This document shows positions 52,566-62,885 of a stretch of 64,000 bases of DNA, in pieces. Made by a program: the position numbers and the translations under genes. This DNA comes from Archilochus colubris (taxonomy: Eukaryota; Chordata; Aves; Apodiformes; Trochilidae). Location: positions 118,652,467 to 118,716,466 of the forward strand of contig CM041084.1 of assembly GCA_023079485.1 (NCBI GenBank), written 5' to 3'. The notes beneath the pieces are model-generated. The model searched no databases and was not told the origin of the DNA. It saw nothing but the letters and a program-made list of their open reading frames with translations. The number at the start of each line of letters is the position of its first letter. The stretch's first letter is position 1.

Positions 52566-52910
52566 TAGAATCACAGATTCATAGAATGGTTTGGGTTGGA
52601 AGGTACCTTAAAGACCATCTAGTTCCAACTACCCTGCATCGGCAGGGACACCTCCCACCAGACCAGGCTGTTCAAAGCCCCATCTGGCCTGGCCTTGAGC
52701 ACTTCCAGGGAGGGAGCAGCCACAACTTCTTTTGTCAACCTGGTCCATAATCTCATCACCTTCACACTAAACAATTTCTTCCTAATGTCTAAAATAAATC
52801 TAGCCTCTTTCAGCTTAAAACCATTATCCCTTGTCCTATCACTACATGCCCTTGTAAAAATCCCTCCCCAGCTTTTCTGTAAGCCCCTTCATGAAAGTCA
52901 TTATAAGGTC
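52566..52910 (-). mobile_element. CR1 LINE, 5'-truncated, minus strand
   Basis: Read on the plus strand it starts with the reversed CR1 end: TAGAATCACAGATTCATAGA, then ATGGTTTGGGTTGGAAGGTA and CCTTAAAGACCATCTAGTTC. It continues through the reversed ORF2 C-terminus, including TTCTTCCTAATGTCTAAAAT, TTATCCCTTGTCCTATCACT and the ending TTATAAGGTC. The 5' truncation is near 52910. Divergence is moderate. The subtype, with a CACCTCCCACCAGACCAGGC segment, differs from the copy at 62 kb, so these are separate insertions. Confidence 0.93.
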
Positions 52911-53819
52911 AATTATTACATTCTAGCACCAGCAATATTTTTTCTTTTCCTAAAAAATAAGAGGTTCCAAAATTGCAAGCATGCATTCAGGTATGCTACC
53001 AGACATGCTCACAGTACTGAGAGCTGGCAGGGTAGATACACTTCAGAGGTGTAGTATCTTGGAAGTTATGAAGCTTGTGCTTTATAACTTCCTCCTGGAA
53101 GTCAACATGCAATTCATCCCCCACATCTTCTGGTTTTGTATTTTGACACATAATCTATACGGTCCACAGATCTTACTAAACCAAGGATCTATATATACAA
53201 AATAGCAAACAACACTGGAAGAAGTGAATGGATCTGCATAGAGTACATTCACTCCGTACTCTGCCTAGATAACAAGATCACAAAAAGACAAAATCAGTAA
53301 ATGGGAGGATACAAGATTAAAAAAATAAAGACACTGCAAGCAACTCTGACACCCATTCAAAGCCATTAGTGCTATTTTAAATGTCCTAAACATCTACATA
53401 GGACAGGCTGACCTGTGCAGAGATGCAGAAGATTCAGGCTTCACCTGAGCAGGTGCTGAAGGTCCAAAGACATCACACAGTCTGAGCACCATACATTAGA
53501 GCTAAACACCTGAACTGGAAGAGGGCTTATGTTTGGTGGATTCAAATGCAAACCCAGGACAATGCAGAACAAAAAAACAAACTGTGAAGAAATATTTGTT
53601 ATTGGCTCTGACTCATTAAAAACTTGTGAAAAAACAGCATTTGATTGTGGTAATAAAGCAATGTTCAGTCAAGACAAGACCATTACAGTAAAGCCAAATC
53701 AATTATTTGCATGATACAGACTATGCAAGAAGAGAAGACCTGGACAGTTCTAAGCCAAAGTATGAGCAGACAAAACTTTGGGGCAGAATGACAAAATGAA
53801 GTGGCACAAAGCACCCAGA

Positions 53820-54680
53820 CTCAAGAGTTCACCCAAGAGCTCTAAAACAATGGAAGCATGATCATATCAGCTACTATAATAAACAAGATAATTGGTAGGC
53901 ATATGGAAATGTGATGTAATGGGGAAGAAAAAGCATGGCTTTGTAAAAAGAAGTCACAACTTCAAGATTACTAGCATATCTGTAAGAAGTTACTGATTAT
54001 TTAGATAAGGATGATTTGGTTAATGCAGTATATTTAGATTTCTGAAGAGCTCTCCCAAGCCAAAAGCTCTTAAACAGTTTGTCACAAGGTAAAATAAAAG
54101 GTCTGACACTAATTACTGTTAAAAAGATGGAACAGAACAAGTGAGTAGTTTTCACCAACTTAATAGAATTCCAAAACGGCCTGCTCAGTTAAACATAAAC
54201 ACCCTAGAAAAGATGGCAAACAGCAACCTTATAAATTTGGCAAGTTACGCAGGCCAGCTCAAAGTAAAACTGTCATCCTGGTGACTACATGTGACAATAG
54301 CCAGTGAAATTCTGTGTTGGTAAAAAAAGACAACTCAAACAAAGGATGGGCAAGGATAAGTGCTAAATTAACTACTCTTCCCAAGAAAATTGTCTTAAAG
54401 TTGCTGCCAGTAATTTTCTAAAAACTGGCTCAATTGCCAGTGGCAGTTAAAGGGATGGATATAATGTTAAATATTACTAGGAAGGAAACAGAGAGTAAAA
54501 CAGAAAACATCATAAAACGAGAATGCTCACATCTTGAGTCTCTCACACAAATCTCATCCCCAGCCTCAGGAACAAACAAGGCTCTTCAGTCTGGAACAGA
54601 CACCTCGGCACCGTGAAAACAACAGAAGTCTACAGAATTAGGAATGACTCTGCAGGAAGTGAACAAGAGATTGACAATTC
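53820..54680 (+). mobile_element. Ancient CR1-like LINE reverse-transcriptase remnant
   Basis: The segment AAAAAGCATGGCTTTGTAAA and the decayed reading VYLDF-stop-RA (54028-54048) correspond to the KHGF and VYLDFxKAFD motifs of CR1/L3-type reverse transcriptases. Further right are relics such as GGCAAGTTACGCAGGCC near 54240 (position of the FADDT block), CACATCTTGAG near 54530 and a GTCTACAGAATTAGGAATGA region near 54630. Stops occur in every frame and similarity fades at both ends, so the limits are approximate. It is far more decayed than the other CR1 copies and resembles the old amniote-wide CR1 class. Confidence 0.7.
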
Positions 54681-57575
54681 ATTATTTCTCCTGTCAGGAA
54701 AACTTAACACCCCTATGTTTTTGCCTTTTTTATTAGGCACCAAGTGTAAAAATGACAAAAAAGACTTTCTCAGGAAATACATAATTAACTTATGTCACTA
54801 ATCGCTACAGAGGCTCACAGTATAAACCTGCCCAAATGAAAGGAAGCTCACCAAGGACAGTGTTAAATTCAGTGGTTTGGACATAACTTCTACCCTAGCA
54901 CAAACAGGATTTTCTCATTTGTCCTACTCTCTTTAAGCTGCTCTTTAATGCTGGTCTTTGAAACAGACCAGCAAGCTCAGTTATATTGGTTAACCCAATG
55001 TAGTGGTAGTTACATACCTCTTGCTCTTCTCTGGCTGGGAAAATCCAAAATGCTCTTCAAGCTGTAATACAAGGCTCTCGTCTTCCTCTCCAGCCCCAAA
55101 AGTCTTTCCTTCTGAGTAGCTATTGTCTTTAACTCTCCTTCATCAGATCAAGATACTGACAAATTAATTGCACTCATCAGATGCCATTATTTTATATAAA
55201 ATTGCAGAGGGAGAAGAAATTGAGAAGGTGGAGAGTCCGGCTACCAAGCAATGCAAGGTACTCTTTGCCCCTGACAATTAAAAGCGGATGCAATCCTGGC
55301 AAATGAGACAATCTTTGAGCAACAATAAACAAGACAAGCTAGGAACAGAAAGAGCTGGTGTCCAGTGCTGCAAGGATTTGGCAGTGTGCTTCTCTTCTGT
55401 TTATAGAAAGTATAATGGCAGCATACAGCCCTTTCAGGGACTGAGCAAAGGATTTATGCAGTGTCTGCACTATGTAAACTGCTTGATGAGCCACTTTGCT
55501 TTTACAATGACTTACTAAAACCAGAGAAAAATAAAGCATAGATCTTATACATTCTACCCTGCCAAAAAAATTGTTGCAAATGATACAAATCTGATGTATC
55601 TATCAGCCTGTCACTAAATATACCTTCTTCCCAAACCCCCTAAGGCTTCAAACTAGAGTAGAAAAATAGAAGTGAAAGGGGCCATCCCTAAATTTAGATT
55701 CTTTTGTCATGTGTAAATAACTGAAGGTGAAAGCGAGGCATATAAGCATTTAACTAGTTGATTCTGAATATAGAGATACTCTTAGACCTTTTAAATTATT
55801 TACAAGCCTAAAAGGATGGTCAGACATGAAGAATATGTCCAATTATTAAGAATAAAAATAAAATAAAAAATAGATCATGCTTACTTTCCTAAAAATATCT
55901 ACAGTATTAATCACACATCCAGCAAGAGCAAATGCCTGAATCTACAAGTGTCCAAACACTGCTTACTCTAAAAGCTATCTCTTCTTTTAATCCCCATTCA
56001 TTTTGCTCAATCCTACAATTTATATTTTAAAATTACTCTGGTGCATAAGGGCAGTGTGAAAGTGTGTCTGAAATTACTCTCCTATTTGCTCCTTTTAAAA
56101 CAGACTGAGGAAAAAGGTGACATTTTTTTCATAATCATCTTCAAGCAATTTGACTCATTGACTCACGACCATTAACGAAATTTATAGCTCTGTAAATTAT
56201 AACCAGGATAATCAAATCCTGTGCTTCAGGGTATGGGCTGATCACCACAGGAGCTGAGAAGAAATTTTCTCCCATCTGCTGCCCTGCACGGCTCTATAGG
56301 TGCATTGTTGATACAATGCAAAGTTCACCCTATGTGAATGCTGGTGACAGAATATAAGGCTTCGAATGCCAAAAATGTCAGAATGACAAATTCTATGTGA
56401 TTGATGAGAAATCCCCACAAAGCCTCCCTCCTCACTACAGGCTCTGTTGCTGTGCTATGTGTTCAGACCACAAGACCAGTGAGTTTATGACTTCCAGGAA
56501 AGTCTAGACAACACAGCTAAGCAAGGCAGACAGAAATAGAGAAGCATCTCTCTCCTACAAACTCTGAATTTTAAGTTCTCCTGCTGTAAACAGGTCTTTG
56601 ACTGACTAATCTTACTCCTCGCAAATATAATTTGATTTTACTGTAGCCATATATGTAAACATAATATGAGAAAATCTTGGCATTAACATTATTAACTACT
56701 AACAAAATTATATTCCTCAAGTAAAAGCTGGGACATAACTTAATTTAATCTAATACATTCCATGCACACAGACACACAGATATACACTCACACCAAAAAA
56801 AGCATTAATTTAAACATCATGTTTCTGAAATCCACTAATGGGAGGTCATTATATATAAGATTGAAAACTGCACTTCAACAGGATTTTTGTCTTTCTATCA
56901 TAATTGTCTATTACCACAGAACAATACTACACACAAATATTTCAGAGAAATCTGGAATCGAGAGGAACTTGTATTTCAGCATCCCATGTAAAAGAACAAA
57001 ACCAGGAGTTTGCTGTGTATGTAGGAGTGATATTTGCTATAGCTATGGCCCAAACAAGTACCACAGAGATTTAAGTGCCAGCTTAAAACTGCTATCCATG
57101 AAGTTACCAGGACACACATGTGTGAGCCCCACAGCAATGCTCTGCAGACCCCCAGTAATCTCACTGTGAGCATGCAGGAGATGGCATTTACCATAAAACA
57201 TGAGTGTTATATCTGTACAGATTCCAAGAACTGCAAAGATGCCAGAAGGAAACAGGTGACTTGGGTGGCCAATATCCTTGCCAAAACACTTTTTTAAGGA
57301 AATATACTTCTTTTAAGCATGGGTAGAGAAGCTTCCCTACTGGCTTAGTGACTCCCCCTTGCAGACAACACTCTTCCTAAGAAGCTCCATCTTATCTGTG
57401 AATCTATGTCATGAGGATGAAGCTGGTCTTTGTGTCAATAATGCTGCTAAATATGGGGTTGGACCTACCACATATATTGGCATGGTCAATTTGAGACAAA
57501 ATTTACAAGCAAATGTCTCTAAAAGGTTGCTGAAATCCATGAGATTGCTCTACACATTCAAGCAGCAGAACATGA
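54681..57575. other. Non-coding sequence, no gene seen
   Basis: The left edge may still contain unrecognisable remnants of the ancient CR1. Nothing else can be assigned. Confidence 0.5.
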
Positions 57576-57635
57576 AGTGCATAGTTGTACGACTGCCTAA
57601 GGAGAGTTTATCCTTAAGGAAGAAAAATCAGAGAG
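57576..57635. repeat. 60-bp direct repeat, copy A
   Basis: Matches 58876-58935 at 58 of 60 positions by eye, in the same orientation. Similarity stops abruptly on both sides. It begins AGTGCATAGTTGTACGACTG, ends in a GAGAG word, and has an internal CCTTAAGG palindrome (57612-57619). It sits inside the unrecognised frame 57359-57685, which starts with TTG and is not taken as a gene. Confidence 0.9.
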
Positions 57636-58875
57636 ACGAATGTTTTAATTTTGTTCCTAAATATTCAGACTGTGTCTCTCCCTAGCACTGCTCACAGAAA
57701 ATTGTGGGTTTAAGTATGCATCAAAATATTTCCCCTTCGCATCTGCAAGACTACTTTAGACTAGAAAACTCAGTTAAAAAAAAATATTTTAATTTCCACA
57801 TTTACTCAGAGCATTGGGACAGGGGGTGTGAGAAAACAGGTATGGCATGGAAGTCTTGACATCTGAGAGAGTATCTCAGCTTTTGAAACAGCAATAACAC
57901 ATCCTTCCACTTAGAAACAACTGTTAGAAGAAAAACAGTGTGGACTTCAGAACAGTGTTTCAGGTAGCTCATTTAATATTGCACAGATACATGCGATGCT
58001 GAAGCTTGGTTATAAAAGTGAAATTAAAAAAAAACAAAAACAAACAAAAAAAACAAACCAAGTTTAAGAATGTGCATATATAAGTAAAGTGGTGTGCGTA
58101 TGTGTGAGTGTGTAAATACCATACACCCAGACACAAACCCTCAGTACATTGAGTAAACTTCAGCTCTATACCTTAGTACTCAATTCTGAGTCTGGTTGCC
58201 TTCCGGATTGCTAAGTCTTTCTAAATTAGAACAAGCAATTTCTCTTTGTTTTACCTAATATTTGAAAATGGCAAAAAAGTCCCATGGGTCACTGAAAATT
58301 ATCCCTTCATTCCTGCCGCCTGTTTCAAGTCAGTCAAAACATTCCAGACTTCAAAAGGGGGCTTTGCCTGCTTAGGCCATTTTGGTGTCCTTCTACGGCT
58401 GGCCTAGGAGGGATTGGTTATTTGGATAAATTAGTTTGTGGAGCCTGCTGGCCTTCTAGAAGACCTCAGTGTCTGACTGCAAATTAGTTCTACCGAACAT
58501 GTAGAAATCCCTGGGCAGACGAGAAGAAATAAATGGTGATAAAATCTAATACTACAATGTTTGTAATGCGATTTTATTCTGCTCTGCAGCTTGCAAGCAA
58601 AGTTAATGTTGAATTAAAAAATTTTAAAATATAAAAATGGCCATGAGAGCACAAAATCGGATCAGTATCCGAGTCACAGCAGAGAAGGCTGGATGCCAAC
58701 TTTAAAGCTAAGTTTCCAGCAGGAATCTTTTAGAAGAACAAACACAAAACCTCCTGGTTTTCCACAAAATCAAGTAGGTATTTACATTACGGATGCACCC
58801 CCGCTTAAGCCAGGAAGTCACACAGTTGAATTCTGCTGGAGCTTGGGCTGAGAATAAACTGCTATGCAGTCTTTT
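57636..58875. other. Interval between the 60-bp repeats; non-coding
   Basis: Contains an A-rich CAAA-type tract (58025-58060), short GTGT alternation after it, and a motif-rich block at 58.43-58.65 kb. No gene or named transposon is recognised between the two repeat copies. Confidence 0.5.
58025..58060. repeat. A-rich / CAAA simple repeat
   Basis: A runs and CAAA units, followed 30 bp later by imperfect GTGT alternation (about 58092-58115). Confidence 0.75.
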
Positions 58876-58935
58876 AGTGCATAGTTGTACAACTGCCTAA
58901 GGAGAGTTTATCCTTAAGGAAGAAAAGTCAGAGAG
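58876..58935. repeat. 60-bp direct repeat, copy B
   Basis: Differs from copy A only at two transitions (G to A after TTGTAC; A to G in the AGAAAA word). It starts exactly 1,300 bp to the right of copy A. Flanks on both sides are unrelated to those of copy A. Confidence 0.9.
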
Positions 58936-61900
58936 CCAAAACTAACAAACATGGCTCCTCAAGCGGAACAATGGTCCAGAAAACCTTGTAAAAAAGAAAA
59001 TAAACTTCACTGGCAGTTTGCTTTTTACTGTTAAGGGCTAAGCTACAACTTCATCAAGACTTTCAAGAAGAGACCTCAAGCAGAACAGTATGTATACAGC
59101 ACACATACATAGTGGCTGGAAGGAGCCAGATTGTGTATTTTTTATGTACCCATATATATACCCATTTTTCATAAGGCAATCCAAAAATGCCTCACATCAT
59201 AATAAAGACAAAGACCCAGCTCCCTGAGGAAGAGAGGGTTTGTAGCTAAGAGCAGTGATGGTATCTGTTGACAGCCATCAACTAAATCCCTGCAAGGTCT
59301 CTGCCCAGCTCCTAAAGCCAAGACCACAAGGTCAGTGTCTATGTGCATGTGCAGGAAACACATTAAGAGTTACACTGGCAGTGGGATTAGTTCTGGTATC
59401 AGAAAATTTTTGGCAGAAAATCACAAACGCTCATGAAAATATGAGCTCCGGTTCTGCAAAGACTTATTAATACGTCCAGCACTATGAGCTGTGGGTAGAA
59501 GTACTTCTGTCAGTGCTGCAAGCATCATTGCCTATGGCTCTATAGGCTTTCTGCCACCAATTAGGAAAAGTACTTTTTAAGTAACAAGAATTCCTCTGTG
59601 GTGTTACTGCAACCCCAGTTGAATGAATGGTTTGTAGTGTATAAGGTATGCTCTTCAAACTGTCCACACGCAGCTTACAATTTTCAGAAGCTTTTTCAAA
59701 AAATTCTACTAATAGTCACTGATGGAGCAGTTACCATAGACTGCTTAGCAGTAGCTCATTTCAATTTGGGGAATTTAAATACATCAACAAGTTCCGGCTG
59801 TTCATTATTTTTGACTTACCAAATGTTCTACGTGGCTTTTGTGGCTTATGTTTCCAATATCCTACCAATTCCAGATAGAGAGGGGAAGGGGAGTGGGAAG
59901 GGTGCAGGCGATTATATATTTTATAGGCTCAGTTACAGATTGCAATTGCATGGTGTGTGCTGGTTATTGCCTTGCCGAGCTTTCCAAAAAGGAAGCATGT
60001 TCCACATTTCTGCAGAATAGCACAGGAGAGCAGAAGAGAGCACCGTGCTGTGGTAGCCTTCAAGAGAAGCTGAGGTAGCACCAATGCACATGATTTTCAC
60101 AGGTGATGATGCTGTGAGTTTTCAAACAAAGGTAAAATACTTGTATCTTCACCCATTTTCCTCATAGACTTTGTTCCCAAAAGTGATGATCGGGTAATGT
60201 GACGGCACAGCAAACATGCTGTTGATGACATTGTTGAAACCCTGAGGTCACTTCTGGCTGTCACCAGACATGCCCGCAGGCACGGCCATGCCACCTCCAC
60301 AGTGGTGGCATCTGGAGCCAAGCTGCCAAATCCCAGCTCGCCTAGAAACAAAATGAACTTTCTAGCCCTTCTGGTAGCGAAGATAACCTTGAAAATGTGA
60401 AAAGAGTGTAATCTGATGCTTCAGTAAGACTGGAAAGAGCTTGAAACAAAGACTGATAGATGTGAACTGCCCCAGCCATCTCTCTCTGGGCCCCATGGAC
60501 TCAGCATTTCTGTGGTCGTACAGCCTGGCGTTTTTCCAAGATTCCACAGAATCTCGCATGTTTGCTGCAAAATTCATTATTTTGCTGCAGCCAGGTGCTG
60601 GATGTTTTTTGGTTTGGTTTTTCCACCACCCCCACCCCTGCTTTTTGTTGCTGAAACCAGCTCCTTGCTCCAAGTCTTTCCATTAGCAGAAGTTTGAGGT
60701 GAATTTACAGCGCGAGCGCCATTTTCTGCTACCATGGCACAGGGTAAGGACGAGCGCGGTGTCCAGCGAGAAGCAGGGAGGAGAAAAAAGTTGGAAGTAT
60801 GCAGCCAGGCTGCCCAGAGAGCTGACCAAAAGCTGAGGTTTGGGGGCTGCAGGGGGAATTGGAGAAGATTAACTGCTGAAGCAGACCACGAGCACCTCCT
60901 TTCTTGGCTCATTGGGCACACACTGTTTGGATCTAACTTGACTGCTGAGGGCCTCAGAGTCTTTGCTGTGTTTTCCAGATGGACAAAGTTCATCATCAAA
61001 AGTACTCAAAGCTGAAAATACTTCTTGGTGCATGATTCTGCAATAAGAATTTCCAACTATGAGCCTGGACGGGGTAGGAATGAAAAATATTTTAGCTAAC
61101 ATTGCTACCAAGGAGAGACTGATGAGGAAGAAATACTCCTCCAAAATATTCCCAGAGGGTACAGTAATTGCTGAAAACATGCTCGTATTTATTTGTGAAA
61201 ACTTCCTTGTGCTGAATCTTGCAAAAGAATAAGTAAAATATGCATTTTTGAAAAATCAGCATTCAAATTAAAAGAAATAAAATAGCTGCTTACCTCTACA
61301 ATGCCCTTTTGGAACTTTTAAAAATTTTGTTATCTGGGTACCTCTAATTCAGATGTATATATACGTCAGCCACATCACACCAGAATCTTCCAATTATCAG
61401 TGTTTGTATCTTGAGGGTTTCTAGAGCAACACATTCATGGCAATGCCACCTTTGGGACTGGCAGAAATTCAGCCTACCACAAATGTAAGCCACAATCACC
61501 TTATATTAATTTTTTGAGATCAATTTGGTATAAGAGGTAATGTGACCCATTTGCAGTTTCCTTACAGTCAGAATTCCTCTGCTATCAAAACTGACTTTTT
61601 CGTTTCAATACTATTTAAAACAAGATGTGTTTGTTGTGGTTTGGTTTTGTTATTTTTCATTAGGTAGGTGTCAGCAGGGGGACTCATTGCAAGTGACTGG
61701 GAGGAAGAGAAAACTCATCGGGATGGTAAAAATCAGAGTTTACAAACTGTAAGACTCGAGCACTTGTATATCAAATCTGGTGTGAGATGCAACCCTATGC
61801 ATGGTACTTCAAAGTGTAAATATGTTGCCTATTTATTAGCCCTCAGATTTCAGTAGCAAGCCAAATACTACCACTTTGTTGGTTTTTGCTCCAAAGTCAA

Positions 61901-61994
61901 TCAAAGGAAGAGGTATAGAGATGAGCAGCATGACATTTTGACAGTCTTTGAGTTGAAACAACCCAGTTACTGAGGTATCCCAGTTGTACGAACT
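58936..61994. other. Unassigned region, locally less AT-rich
   Basis: Several longer open frames cluster here: 59598-60020 plus (140 residues), 60203-60400 plus (65 residues, no early ATG) and 60734-61015 plus (93 residues). None shows a recognisable domain, and splice signals are weak except at 60743/60744. It could be an untranslated transcript, a decayed retroelement or chance. A promoter-like module at about 60.71-60.77 kb is listed separately. Confidence 0.4.
60705..60770 (+). promoter_or_regulatory. Small CpG cluster with YY1-like site, ATG and donor-like sequence
   Basis: Several CG dinucleotides occur within about 65 bp, unlike the CpG-poor surroundings. GCGCCATTTTC (60716-60726) is the reverse complement of GAAAATGGCGC, close to the YY1 consensus AARATGGCGGC. 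Eight bases later, ACCATGG gives a good start context (60731-60737, ATG at 60734), followed by CACAGG and GTAAGG, a donor-like word with GT at 60744-60745. In mammals YY1 sites just downstream of the start often overlap the initiation codon. Whether this is a real promoter is an inference. Confidence 0.3.
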
Positions 61995-62885
61995 TAAAAT
62001 AGAATGGGCTATTTCAGTTGGACAGGACCTACAACAATCATCTCATCCAACTGCCTGACCAATTCAGGGATGACTGAAAGTAAAAGCATGTTATTAAGGG
62101 AATTGTCCAAATGCCTCTTAAACAATGAGAGGCTTGGCACATTGACCACCTCTCTAGGAAGCCTGTTCCAGTGGCTGACCACCCTCTTGGTAAAGAAATG
62201 CTTCCTCGTGTCTAATCTAAATCTCCCCTGATATAGCTTTGAAACATTCCCATGAGTCCTATCACTGGATATCAGGGAGAAGAGCTCAGAACCTCCCTCT
62301 CCATGTCCTCTTCTCAGAAAGCTGCAGAGAACAATGAAATTGCCCCTCAGCTTCCTTTTCCCCAAATTAGACAATCCCAAAGTCCTCAGCCACTCCTCAA
62401 GAGACATTCCTTCCAGCCCTTTCACCTCTGGAAGGTGAAAGCTTTATGACCTCCTCTGAACCCATCACTACCTTCACATCCTCCTAAAACTATGGGGCTG
62501 AGAACTGCACACAGCCTCAAGATGAGGCCACACCAGTGCTGAAAAGAGCAGGATGATCACCACTTTTGAGTAGCTGTGTGCTGTGTTTGATGCACCCCAG
62601 GGTGGGTTTTGCCCTCTTGGCTGCCAGGGCATGTGGCTGACTCACATTGAGCCTGATGTCACCAGCACCCCAGGTCCCTTTCTGCAGGGCAGCTCTACAG
62701 CTGCTCCTCTCCCCATCTATACCTGTGCCCAGCATCGCTCTGTCCTAGGTGAAGGATTTGGCATATGGACTTGTGGAATTTCATCCCATTAATCATTGTC
62801 AAATGCTCTAATCTATCCAGATCCCTCTGCAAGGCCTCTTGTCTTTCAAGAGAGTTAACAGCATCTCCCAGCTTATCACTGAGAT
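61995..62885 (-). mobile_element. CR1 LINE, minus strand, about 0.9 kb
   Basis: The minus-strand frame 62009-62425 is still open for 138 residues and reads as the CR1 ORF2 C-terminus, with GRFRLDTRKHFFTKRVV, HWNRLPREVV and a PSLSLFKRHLDNSL end. To the right the reversed reverse-transcriptase part continues with damage, including CTGAGAACTGCACACAGCCT, GATGAGGCCACACCAGTGCT and TTTGATGCACCCCAGGGTGG, and fades near 62885. The tail end (GGCTATTTCAGTTGGACAGG) belongs to a CR1-J-like subfamily that I associate with birds. No octamer repeat is visible at the 3' end. It is a 5'-truncated, inactive copy. Confidence 0.93.

Noticed and set aside
57359..57685. 108-residue plus-strand frame containing repeat copy A
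   Set aside because: It begins with TTG. The second copy of the repeat is not in a comparable frame, so no coding role is indicated.
59598..60020. 140-residue plus-strand frame
   Set aside because: It has an ATG-independent start in the listing and no domain, signal sequence or homologue that I recognise. Kept only as a note within the unassigned region.
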